From: an uncultured Comamonadaceae bacterium
Lineage (GTDB): Bacteria; Pseudomonadota; Gammaproteobacteria; Burkholderiales; Burkholderiaceae
Direction of reading: 5' to 3'
DNA length: 64,000 bases
NCBI GenBank assembly: GCA_946482595.1
Contig: CAMLSD010000002.1
Span: 23,125-87,124, forward strand
The position numbers and the translations under genes were made by a program. Below, one piece after another: positions 9,563 through 17,199 of this stretch. Numbering within the stretch: the stretch's first letter is position 1; every line of letters begins with the position of its first letter. The notes beneath the pieces were generated by a model that worked only from the letters and a program-made list of their open reading frames with translations, had not been told where the DNA came from and searched no databases.

Positions 9563-10489
9563 TCAGAAGTTGTGACGCAGACCGATGTCGAAGCCGGTCT
9601 TGTTGTCGCTCAGCTCGCTGTCGTTGCCGATGTCCACATAGACCGTGGTGCGCTTGGACAGCGGGTGGAAGTAACCCACGCTGAACTTGGAAGACAGGTC
9701 GGTGTCGGCCGACTTGTTCTCGCGCTTGGACCAGGCCGCACGCAGCTCGCCGGTGCCGATCCGCGCGCTTGCGCCGATCAGGTAGGACCGGTGTTCCACG
9801 CCGGCAGCGTTTTCGCCGGCGCCGAAGCCGGCCATCACCTTGGCCACGCCGAAGTCATAGCCGCCCGACAGCACATACCAGGTGGACTTTGTCTTGGCGA
9901 ACTTGTCATAGCCAAAACCCAGGCTCAGCGGACCGGCCGCGTAGGTGGCGGCAAAGCCGTAGGTCTGCTTGGTGTCGGTCTCGGTGTTTTCTTCGAGCTC
10001 GAGCTGGGCTTCGAGCTTGAAGCCGCTCATGCTGGGCGAGGCGTAGGTGATGGCGTTGTTCTTGCGGCTGGGCGCAAAGCCACGGATGTTGGACTCGTGG
10101 GCCGCGATGGTGTCGCCACCCCAGGGGTCGAGCTTGTTGGCGACGTTGCGGGCGGGGGTGTAGTCGCGGCCCAGCACCACGGTGCCAAAACCTCCCTGCA
10201 GGCCGACGACCGAGCGGCCGTCCCAGAAGGTGCCAGCGGCCACGCCGGTGTCGGCGCTGAAGCGGTGCTCGATGTTGAAGATCGCCTTCAGACCGCCGCC
10301 CAGGTCCTCGGCCCCGCGAAAGCCCAGGCGGCTGCCCGAACCCTGGCGCAGTTCGGTGACGTCGGAGCCCAGGTTGCGGGCCAGGCCGAGGTCGACCCGG
10401 CCATACAGGGTGACGTTGTTCGACTGGGCCATCGTCGGCAGCGACGCAAAAGCGCACAGCAGCGCGAGGGAAAGCTTGGTGGTGTTCAT
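9563..10489 (-). CDS. Gram-negative porin (Burkholderiales Omp32/OmpC-like)
   Basis: A 308-residue outer-membrane trimeric porin. The signal peptide ends near LPTMAQS, and the mature protein starts NNVTLYGRVDLGL, typical of porins of this order. RLGFRGAEDLGGGLKAIFNI is a conserved early strand block. It ends in RHNF with the C-terminal Phe recognised by the BAM machinery. At 308 residues it is somewhat short for a 16-strand porin (about 330-380). It converges on the sugar operon, so sugar entry is a plausible but unproven role. The start codon has only a weak ribosome-binding site. Confidence 0.92.
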   Translation of the reverse strand: MNTTKLSLALLCAFASLPTMAQSNNVTLYGRVDLGLARNLGSDVTELRQGSGSRLGFRGAEDLGGGLKAIFNIEHRFSADTGVAAGTFWDGRSVVGLQGGFGTVVLGRDYTPARNVANKLDPWGGDTIAAHESNIRGFAPSRKNNAITYASPSMSGFKLEAQLELEENTETDTKQTYGFAATYAAGPLSLGFGYDKFAKTKSTWYVLSGGYDFGVAKVMAGFGAGENAAGVEHRSYLIGASARIGTGELRAAWSKRENKSADTDLSSKFSVGYFHPLSKRTTVYVDIGNDSELSDNKTGFDIGLRHNF

Positions 10490-10907
10490 GGGTACTCAAT
10501 ATATGCAGGTTGACAACAGCGCAACGCGTCCGGACCAACGGGCCGGGGAGGCGAGCGCTGCGGATTGTTTCGACGCGTGAGGTCAGCCCTGCGACAAACC
10601 CACGGCATCTTAGGGCAAGCCGTCTGTCATCGCCATGCCATTGAACTGTGCCCCGCCGGGCAGCGCCTGGGGTGGCGTGCCTGTCAAGCCGCAGGCAGGG
10701 CGAACGGGTGCGGGCGGGACCTGAACGTCGCCTTGCAGGCTGTGGCGCACAAGGCACACGGGTGCGCTGCGCGCACGCCCCGGGGGTGGGTCGGATGTGT
10801 GTGTGAACGATCGCCGGTGCGCAGCCACGCTTCGGCAAAGCGTCAAGCGCGTGTCACACACTGCGGTCAAGGTGCGGGCTTCGTTCACACCGCATCCGAG
10901 TTGTCCG
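10490..10907. other. Intergenic region between divergent porin and hypothetical gene
   Basis: About 420 bases without a convincing gene. The part next to 10490 is comparatively AT-rich (around ATATATGCAGG) and should hold the porin promoter, although no canonical -35/-10 pair is clear. A short dyad ACGCTT/AAGCGT lies at 10827-10843, and TGTGTGA (10799-10805) faces TCACACA (10854-10860). I assign no function to either. Confidence 0.5.
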
Positions 10908-11441
10908 ATGGAACCGTGGCGCATTCCCAGCAAGACCCCCAAGGCCAGGCAGGTGCTGCAAGGGCGTGACTTCCCCGGCACGCGCGCCCAGCGTGCGCTG
11001 CTCATCATGGCCGACGGACGCAAGACCCTGCAGGACCTGTCGGGCGCGATCCGTTCACTGGGCCTGTCGCCGGCCGATCTGCAGGCCCTGGCCGCGGAGG
11101 GCTGGGTGACCTGGCAAGGCGAGATCGCGCCGGGCACCACGATGACCCCGGCGGTGGACATCGAGGTGCCGGTCGCGTCAGCCGTGCCTGCCGGACCGGC
11201 CCGCACGCTGGCCGCGGCCAAGCTCTTTGCGCTCGACCTGATCGGGCGCATGCTGGGCACACGCGACGAGGCCCTGCGCCGCGCCGCGCGCGAGGTGGCC
11301 GATGCCGAGGCCTTGCTGGCCTGGCTCGACCAGTGCATGGTCCAGTTGCGCAGCGAACACGGCGACGAACCGGCCGAACTGTTCCACCTCAGGGTGCGGG
11401 CGGTGCTGCCGCCCGAGGCGCTGCAGCGCTGGGTGCGCTGA
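10908..11441 (+). CDS. Conserved hypothetical protein, winged-helix-like N terminus
   Basis: A 177-residue protein with no family I can name with confidence. The N-terminal part (GTRAQRALLIMADGRKTLQD) runs into DLSGAIRSLGLSPADLQALA and resembles a short winged-helix module seen in uncharacterised Burkholderiales proteins. The C-terminal half (ALRRAAREVADAEALLAWLD) is helical and acidic. The start at 10908 (MEPWRIPSKTPKAR) is preferred to 10797 because the extra N-terminal part looks non-coding. It converges with the DUF5666 lipoprotein gene. Confidence 0.6.
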   Translation: MEPWRIPSKTPKARQVLQGRDFPGTRAQRALLIMADGRKTLQDLSGAIRSLGLSPADLQALAAEGWVTWQGEIAPGTTMTPAVDIEVPVASAVPAGPARTLAAAKLFALDLIGRMLGTRDEALRRAAREVADAEALLAWLDQCMVQLRSEHGDEPAELFHLRVRAVLPPEALQRWVR

Positions 11442-11472
11442 GCCCCGGCAGCACGCGGTCACGAGGCCGCGT

Positions 11473-12675
11473 TCACGGCAGGAACTCCAGGCGGGTTGCC
11501 ATCAGCACCTGGCCCCGGGCCTCGCCCTTGACGCGGACCTTCCTGCCATCGGCCAGCTCGTCCACACGCCCTCCGGAAACCGCTGCGCGGGTGGCATCGA
11601 CCGGCACGCCGCTGACGCGGAAATCGTTCACGCCCTTGAACTTCTTGATCGGGCCGCTGACCGTGAACACCATGGGTTCGCCGGGTTCGCTCACCGTCAC
11701 GGCCCGGGCGTGCAGCACGCCCGCCTTGAGCGAACCGACCACTGCAACACGCAGGCCGTTGCCGGTCACGCGGGATCGCTTCTCGGCCTCACGTGCATCG
11801 ACCGGCAGGTCCTCGAGCACAAACTGCGGGCCGCTGACCCACTGGCTGACCACACCTTCCGCATACACCCAGGGCACATCGCCCGACAGCAGGCGGTCGT
11901 CGATCACCCGCTCGACCATCCACACCGCGCCAGGCGCCGGCGGTGCCGCGGCCGATACACGCACCACCCGCCCGGCGGCCAGATTCGCCTGCACGGCGAT
12001 GCGGGCCTGCGAGAAGTCCACGGGCTGGCCGCCCACCGTCATCGTCCGGGCTTGCAGGTCGAGCTGGCTGACGGCACCCTTGAGCTCTAGACCCTGCGGG
12101 CCTGCGCCGGCACCGCCCCCGGCCGGTGGATCGAGTCGCTCGATCCGGGTGGCCACCACGCTGCGGGCGTTATCCCCCAGCGCGCCATGGACCTCGACAA
12201 AGTCGCCCGGCTGGACCTCGCCCGGCCGTCCGACACCTGCAAGCAGCGTCTCGTCGGCATACCCGACCTCACTGCCCAGCACCGTGATCCGCCGTGATGC
12301 GGGGTCGATGGCCGAGACCAGACCGCGCGCCGCGGGTGTCAGCCGGATCGTCTGCGCCGTCCCGCTGCGGCCGCCGTCCGGCGTGCTGCCATCCACCTCG
12401 ACCCAGGTGCCCAGCGCCAGTCGATCGTCCGATGCCGGTTGTCCGAAGGCATCGACCAGCTGTGCCGTCGCCCGCTCGTAGGCCACGCCGCCCACGCTCA
12501 AGGCGGTGTCGCTCAAGGCCGTGACCTGGCCGCTGCTGTAGATGCGCGACCCGCCGGTGCCGCCCTCGCCGACACCGCCGCCACACGACACCACCAGCAG
12601 GGCGCTCCAGGCGCAGGCCAGCCACAGCAGCCATTGCCGGGGACGAGCCCAGCCCGGGAAGCGAAGATCGAGCAC
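11473..12675 (-). CDS. DUF5666-type lipoprotein
   Basis: A 400-residue exported protein. A signal peptide is followed by the lipobox LLVVSCGGG, so it should be lipid-anchored in the outer membrane or periplasm. The mature region is a series of OB-like beta units of the DUF5666 type (for example SGQVTALSDTALSVGGVAY, LGTWVEVDGS and PGDFVEVHGAL), about five to six copies in all. The function of the family is unknown. It lies 37 bases downstream of the DUF6502 gene on the same strand, suggesting co-transcription. Confidence 0.8.
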   Translation of the reverse strand: MLDLRFPGWARPRQWLLWLACAWSALLVVSCGGGVGEGGTGGSRIYSSGQVTALSDTALSVGGVAYERATAQLVDAFGQPASDDRLALGTWVEVDGSTPDGGRSGTAQTIRLTPAARGLVSAIDPASRRITVLGSEVGYADETLLAGVGRPGEVQPGDFVEVHGALGDNARSVVATRIERLDPPAGGGAGAGPQGLELKGAVSQLDLQARTMTVGGQPVDFSQARIAVQANLAAGRVVRVSAAAPPAPGAVWMVERVIDDRLLSGDVPWVYAEGVVSQWVSGPQFVLEDLPVDAREAEKRSRVTGNGLRVAVVGSLKAGVLHARAVTVSEPGEPMVFTVSGPIKKFKGVNDFRVSGVPVDATRAAVSGGRVDELADGRKVRVKGEARGQVLMATRLEFLP

Positions 12676-12712
12676 GAAGGGTCTCCTGATGGTTGACGTG
12701 GCCTGACGCGGG

Positions 12713-13663
12713 TCAGCGTGTCGAGGGGGGGCGCCCTAGGCGGCGTGGGGGTGCGGCATCGGGGTCAGGGGCATCGTCGCCGGGCGGACGGCCGGCGTCC
12801 GGTGTGCGGCGCTTGCGGGCTGGCGAGCGCACCGGCGGCGCGGGACGCTGCTCCGGCGCGATGTAGCTGTACAGGCCGATGCGCATGCGCCACTGGTTGT
12901 CGGGCGCATCGGCGTCCAGGTCGACCAGCGCCTGCAACTTGCTGCGCAGCGCCACGCACACGGTTTCCCACACCTCGCGTGCGAGGTCGGCCCCGTGCTG
13001 GGCGCCCGCCTGCGTCAGGCCGTCGGCGTACAGGGCGCGCTCGAAAAATGGGGGCGGGTCGGACAGCAGGTTGACCAGCACCGCCGAGAGGTGGTCACCG
13101 ACGTTGTGGCCGGCGATCTGCATGAGCTCGCGCTGCTCCTTCGAGGGCGTGAAGAAGCGCTGCCGCAGCACGACGTGGTCACCGTCTTCCTCGACCGCAC
13201 CAACGCGGACCAGCTCGTCGAGCAGGGCACGCGCATGGGTGTCCTTGGACACCGCGGCCGCCAGGCTCGCAAAGCTCGGCTCGCCCGGCGGGGCGGTGCG
13301 TGGCAGGCGCAGCGGGCTGCCGCGCGCATCCAGGTAGGCCGGGTCGGTGGCCCAGCGCAGCCGGGCCTGGCTGGCGGCCGAGGCCTTGCGCGGCACCTCC
13401 AGCGGTGCCTGCTCGAGCAGGCGCGCGACCTCACGCCGCCGGATGCCGGTGGCCACGCTCAGCGTGCTGACGGTGGGCAGCTTGCCCCGGGCCGCACTGG
13501 CGCGTGCGCTGGCCTGCACAAAGGCCGACTTGAACAGCTCCTCCGCCTGCGCATAGCGCAGCTGACGCGACAGCAACAGTCCGGCCAGCGGCTCGAGGAT
13601 GGCCATCGCGGCCTCCAGGGTGGCCTGCTCCAGGGGCGAGGGGTCGGGTTCTGGTGCGGACAT
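12713..13663 (-). CDS. DUF6502 family protein
   Basis: A 316-residue soluble protein. The N-terminal region LLSRQLRYAQAEELFKSAFV and the helix-turn-helix-like segment LSVATGIRRREVARLLEQ are typical of DUF6502 proteins as I know them. The C terminus is a basic, Pro/Arg-rich tail (ARKRRTPDAGRPPG). A DNA-binding or regulatory role is a reasonable inference from the helix-turn-helix-like part. It is probably the first gene of a two-gene unit with the DUF5666 lipoprotein. Confidence 0.72.
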   Translation of the reverse strand: MSAPEPDPSPLEQATLEAAMAILEPLAGLLLSRQLRYAQAEELFKSAFVQASARASAARGKLPTVSTLSVATGIRRREVARLLEQAPLEVPRKASAASQARLRWATDPAYLDARGSPLRLPRTAPPGEPSFASLAAAVSKDTHARALLDELVRVGAVEEDGDHVVLRQRFFTPSKEQRELMQIAGHNVGDHLSAVLVNLLSDPPPFFERALYADGLTQAGAQHGADLAREVWETVCVALRSKLQALVDLDADAPDNQWRMRIGLYSYIAPEQRPAPPVRSPARKRRTPDAGRPPGDDAPDPDAAPPRRLGRPPSTR

Positions 13664-13781
13664 ATCAAAAGTGCAATGTGCACATTCTAGTGGGTGCGAG
13701 CCGGGGCTTCATCGTGTGAGTCCCGCAGCGGGCTGGCGGCTGTGATCACGAATGGGCGGCGCCGCCATCGGTCGGTGCCGA

Positions 13782-14498
13782 TCACGGCTTGCGCGCTCGG
13801 CGAGGGCGTGTGGCAGGAGCGGTCGCGCTCGGCGGCGTCCCCGGGGCGGGCATGACGGTGTGGCCGCCGCGGGCCTCGCGCATCATGCCGCTTTCGCTGG
13901 TGATCACACCCACCACGCGGGCGAGCGCACGGCTGACGCTGATGTAGGCATGGCCGATGCGGCTGTCGAAGTACAGCGAATCGCCCTTGTCCAGGCGCAC
14001 GGTGCGGCCGTTGTCGAAGTGGACCTCCAGCGTGCCGCTGATCACGTAGACGAACTCCTCGCCAGGATGGCGGGCGAAGTCGGCCGGCCCCGTCACCTCG
14101 CGTGCGTGCACGACACCGGTCACCGGAATCATCTGCTTGCCGACGGCCGAGGTGGCCAGGAACTCGTAGTCGAACGACTGGCCCTGGTACACCACCCCCT
14201 GCCCGGCGCGTGTGACCACCGGCTCCGAAAACGGCACGGCGGCAACCTCCGGCTCGGCGAACAAGGTCCCCAGATCGATCTGCAGTGCCCGGGCCAGGGC
14301 CGAGAAGTTCTCGTAGCCCAGGGCCAGCAGGCCGCGTTCTGCGCGCGAGATCGTCGTGATCGACACCCCCGAGGCATCGGCCAGGTGCTGCAGCGTCCAT
14401 CCCAGGGCCTTGCGCGCATCGCGAATGCGCTTGCCGAATGTCATGCGGTCGAGCGGTCGGCCGTCGGGCGCGCCGGCCGGGGGGGAGGGCTTGTTCAT
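13782..14498 (-). CDS. XRE-family transcriptional regulator with cupin sensor domain
   Basis: A 238-residue regulator with an N-terminal helix-turn-helix (residues about 20-75; LQHLADASGVSITTISRAER) and a C-terminal cupin_2 domain (about 120-200). The cupin metal/ligand motif region is HPGEEFVYVISGTLEVHFDN, and DKGDSLYFDSRIGHAYIS is the second cupin block. This layout (PuuR/SutR type) commonly controls amino-acid, polyamine or sulfur genes. Start 14498 (MNKPSPPAG) is used; an open extension to 14672 lacks family similarity. Divergent from the DUF3144 gene. Confidence 0.88.
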   Translation of the reverse strand: MNKPSPPAGAPDGRPLDRMTFGKRIRDARKALGWTLQHLADASGVSITTISRAERGLLALGYENFSALARALQIDLGTLFAEPEVAAVPFSEPVVTRAGQGVVYQGQSFDYEFLATSAVGKQMIPVTGVVHAREVTGPADFARHPGEEFVYVISGTLEVHFDNGRTVRLDKGDSLYFDSRIGHAYISVSRALARVVGVITSESGMMREARGGHTVMPAPGTPPSATAPATRPRRARKP

Positions 14499-14604
14499 GC
14501 GGCGCTGCGTGGTGGGTGGCTGGATTGTGCCAGCGGGTCCGGCCGGGCAGGGCGCTGGCAAACTGCGCAGCCTGGAACCCGCCACAAACGAGGACAAACC
14601 ACCA

Positions 14605-14988
14605 ATGAGTGCAGACACCAAGGAAGACCCGACGTTCTTCGACCGGGCGGACAGCTTCATACGACTGGCCAATGATCATTGCGCAAAGGTCAGCCGCGGC
14701 AAGGTCAGTGCGTCACTCCTGTATGGGTCCGCGCGTTTCCAGGCCTGGAACGCCGCCTGCTGGGCGGACGACGGCGACGACATGAAGGCAAAGCGCGCGG
14801 AGACGGTGGCGTACTTCGTGGAGCAGTACAAGAAGATGCTTGAAGAGCGCCCCCAGGGCCGGGCTGCGCCCAGCCCGCCCCCCACGGGGGTCAAGGAAAC
14901 TTGGGGCGGCCCGGCGTTTCCTTGTGAGAACCTCGACGACTACATCGAGCATTTCGCACAGTACATGCAGGCAGACGGCGAGGGCTGA
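14605..14988 (+). CDS. DUF3144 family protein with in-frame insertion
   Basis: A 127-residue small cytosolic protein. The N-terminal 80 residues (DPTFFDRADSFIRLANDH, then VSRGKVSASLLYGSARFQAW) and the C-terminal ENLDDYIEHFAQYM match DUF3144, whose members are usually about 80-100 residues. Between YKKMLEE and ENLDDY there are about 27 extra residues rich in Pro, Gly and Arg, encoded by a palindromic element described separately. The function of DUF3144 is unknown. The start codon follows an A-rich ACCACCA stretch. Confidence 0.82.
   Translation: MSADTKEDPTFFDRADSFIRLANDHCAKVSRGKVSASLLYGSARFQAWNAACWADDGDDMKAKRAETVAYFVEQYKKMLEERPQGRAAPSPPPTGVKETWGGPAFPCENLDDYIEHFAQYMQADGEG
14845..14928. repeat. 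81-bp palindromic element inserted in frame, flanked by GAG
   Basis: The DUF3144 coding sequence is interrupted by exactly 81 bases (27 codons) bounded by a direct GAG at 14845-14847 and 14926-14928. The insert holds three hairpins: GGGCTG/CAGCCC with a CGCC loop, CCCCC/GGGGG, and a perfect nine-base pair CAAGGAAAC / GTTTCCTTG. I know similar GC-rich palindromes between genes in Burkholderiales; here one lies inside a gene and keeps the frame. Confidence 0.65.
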
Positions 14989-15066
14989 GGCTTCAGTCGA
15001 GGTGACCTTCCATGACCTGGCACCTGAGCGGCGGTGTCATCCTGAATGGCTGGGATGCACCAGAAA

Positions 15067-15082
15067 TTTGCGTATACGCAAA
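15067..15082. promoter_or_regulatory. 16-bp perfect palindrome, likely operator
   Basis: TTTGCGTATACGCAAA is a perfect dyad centred 71 bases before the DauA-like start codon, in a locally AT-richer stretch. The form with a central GTATAC resembles operators of GntR-family (FCD) regulators. The regulator is not encoded nearby, and the XRE-cupin gene upstream is another candidate. Confidence 0.55.
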
Positions 15083-15144
15083 ATCTGTGAATAATCAGGT
15101 GCATCGGCTCGCGCCCATCCCCACCCCCCCAACGCCCCCACCCC

Positions 15145-16335
15145 ATGTCCACGACCTCTCCCGCATCGCCCGCCACCGCCACCCAGGCCGCCGACTTCAT
15201 CGTGGTGGGCGCGGGCATCGCCGGCGCTTCGGTGGCTTACTGGCTCGCGCCGTTCGGCACGGTGGTCGTGCTGGAGCGGGAGTCTCAGCCCGGCTACCAC
15301 TCGACGGGTCGTTCGGCGGCGCTCTACATGGCCAGCTATGGGGCGGCGCAGGTGCGGGCCTTGACACTGGCGAGCCGGGCCTTCCTTGATGCACCGCCCG
15401 ACGGGTTCAGCGAGCATGCGCTGCTCACACCGCGTGGCGCGATGATGGTGGCCGACTTCGGGCAGGAGGAGGCCATTGAATCGCACTGGCAGGTGCTGCA
15501 GGGGTGCTCGCCGGGCGCGCGGCGGCTGAACACGGCCGAGGCGCTGGCTCTGGTGCCGGTGCTGCGGCCCGAGCGTGTGGCGTGTGCCCTGATCGAGCCG
15601 GACGCGGCCGACATGGATGTGCATGCGATCCATCAGGGCTTCTTGCGCGGCGTGCGTCGCCATGGGGGGCAGGTGCGTGTGGAGGCCGAGGTGCGTGGTC
15701 TCACCCGGGTGGGAGCGGACTGGGAGGTCGACACCACCGCCGGGCGTTGGCGTGCACCGGTGGTGGTGAATGCCGCTGGAGCGTGGGCCGAGGAACTGGG
15801 GCGCATGGCGTCGGCCGCACCCACCGGGCTGGAGCCGTGCCGGCGCTCGGCCTTCATGTTCAAGCCGGAGCCGGGTCTCGACTTTGATCACTGGCCCATG
15901 GCCTACGGTGCCAGCGAGGACTGGTATTTCAAGCCCGACGCCGGGCAGTTGCTGGGTTCACCGGCCAACGCCGACCCGGTGCTGCCGCACGATGTTCAGC
16001 CCGAGGAGCTGGACATCGCCCTGGCGATCCATCGCATCGAGGAGGTGACCACGCTGAGCATCCGCCGGCCCACCCGGACCTGGGCGGGTCTGCGCTCTTT
16101 CGTGTCCGACGGGGGCCTGCTGGGCGGCTTTGACCTGCAGGCGCCGGGGTTCTTCTGGGTGGCCGCGCAAGGCGGCTACGGCATCCAGACGTCACCTGCG
16201 ATGGGTGAGGCCTGCGCGGCACTGGTGCGCGGCCTCCCGCTGCCGCAGCGCATTGCCGACTTCGGGCTGACGGCCGAGATGCTGTCGCCGCAGCGCCTGC
16301 AGCGGCAGTTTTCATCAGGATTCGCGAGCGGTTGA
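15145..16335 (+). CDS. dauA: D-arginine/D-amino-acid dehydrogenase, DauA-like FAD protein
   Basis: A 396-residue DAO-family flavoenzyme. The FAD Rossmann motif is VVGAGIAGAS (GxGxxG at residues 22-27), followed by VLERESQPGYHSTGRSAALY. Long blocks match Pseudomonas DauA, including GQLLGSPANADPVLPHDVQP and EVTTLSIRRPTRTWAGLRSF. DauA deaminates D-arginine and other D-amino acids to 2-oxo acids, passing electrons to the respiratory chain. Substrate here is inferred, since relatives also oxidise other D-amino acids. Monocistronic as seen, with a palindromic operator upstream. Confidence 0.85.
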   Translation: MSTTSPASPATATQAADFIVVGAGIAGASVAYWLAPFGTVVVLERESQPGYHSTGRSAALYMASYGAAQVRALTLASRAFLDAPPDGFSEHALLTPRGAMMVADFGQEEAIESHWQVLQGCSPGARRLNTAEALALVPVLRPERVACALIEPDAADMDVHAIHQGFLRGVRRHGGQVRVEAEVRGLTRVGADWEVDTTAGRWRAPVVVNAAGAWAEELGRMASAAPTGLEPCRRSAFMFKPEPGLDFDHWPMAYGASEDWYFKPDAGQLLGSPANADPVLPHDVQPEELDIALAIHRIEEVTTLSIRRPTRTWAGLRSFVSDGGLLGGFDLQAPGFFWVAAQGGYGIQTSPAMGEACAALVRGLPLPQRIADFGLTAEMLSPQRLQRQFSSGFASG

Positions 16336-16376
16336 TCCCTCGCGACGCGGGTTCAACGAACTGCCACCTCACGACA

Positions 16377-17183
16377 CTAGGGGCGGCTCTCGCGAGGCAC
16401 CCGGCGCTGCATCACGCGCCGGCTGGTGACCTGCACCACCAGCGAGGCCACCACGCTCACCGCAAAGGCCACCGCGGGATGCCACTGCGGCAGCGTCCAG
16501 GCCAGCACGAAGCAGAAGGCGATGAACGAGTACAGGCCGGTGGCCATGCCGCGCAGCAGGGTGGCGGCAAACACCGCACCCTGGGAGCGGTGCGAGAACA
16601 CCGCGAGCACGATGCCCAGGATGGGGAAGACCGCGAGCAGGCCGCTCCATCCGGCGCCGAACGCGGCGGCGCCCCAGGTCACGGCCAGCGTGAGCAAGGC
16701 ACCGGCCAGCATGCGGCAAGCCAGCTCGGTCCACAGGGCCGCACGGGTGGGCCGCTGTGGCGCGGCTGGGGGAGCACCATGCAGGGCCGGGAACAGCCGG
16801 GGGGCGACGACCAGGGTGGTGAGCGCAATCGCGAGTCCCATCGCCAGCGGTGGCAGTGCAGACGCCTGCAGCCACCACAGCAGCGTGGCCGCGCCGGTCC
16901 AGCCGGCCATGGCCAGCACCAGTGCCGCCCACCAGGGCAGGCGCAGGGCGGCGTGGGCGTACACCAGGCTGAAGCTCACCGAGGCGAACACGGCCGACAG
17001 CGCCGCCGCGGCGGCCGTGGCCGCAAACGACGCACCCTGTTCGATTGTGAGGAAGGCGAGGATCGGGCCGGTCACGACCGGCAGGCCGGCGAGCCAGCCG
17101 GCCACGGCCGCGCCCCAGCGGCGCCCGGCCAGGGTGATGGCCAGCAAGAAGGCCGGGACGAGCAACAGCTTGAGCGTCAGCAT
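16377..17183 (-). CDS. Polytopic inner-membrane protein of unknown function
   Basis: A 268-residue, very hydrophobic protein with about eight to nine membrane segments, starting MLTLKLLLVPAFLLAITLAG. No enzymatic motif is visible. GAAVAGWLAGLPVVTGPILA in the second helix region and GLLAVFPILGIVLAVFSHRS late in the protein look like conserved loops of a small transporter-like family. ATG 17183 is preferred over an upstream in-frame start at 17243, which would overlap the neighbouring gene. It follows the next gene by 16 bases on the same strand. Confidence 0.7.
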   Translation of the reverse strand: MLTLKLLLVPAFLLAITLAGRRWGAAVAGWLAGLPVVTGPILAFLTIEQGASFAATAAAAALSAVFASVSFSLVYAHAALRLPWWAALVLAMAGWTGAATLLWWLQASALPPLAMGLAIALTTLVVAPRLFPALHGAPPAAPQRPTRAALWTELACRMLAGALLTLAVTWGAAAFGAGWSGLLAVFPILGIVLAVFSHRSQGAVFAATLLRGMATGLYSFIAFCFVLAWTLPQWHPAVAFAVSVVASLVVQVTSRRVMQRRVPRESRP

Positions 17184-17199
17184 GGGGCGTGCCTGGGGC

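Noticed and set aside
10799..10860. CRP-type site from TGTGTGA and TCACACA
   Set aside because: The arms are about 48 bases apart, far more than the six-base spacer of CRP sites.
10797..10907. N-terminal extension of the 10908 hypothetical gene
   Set aside because: The extra residues are of intergenic composition; ATG 10908 gives a normal start.
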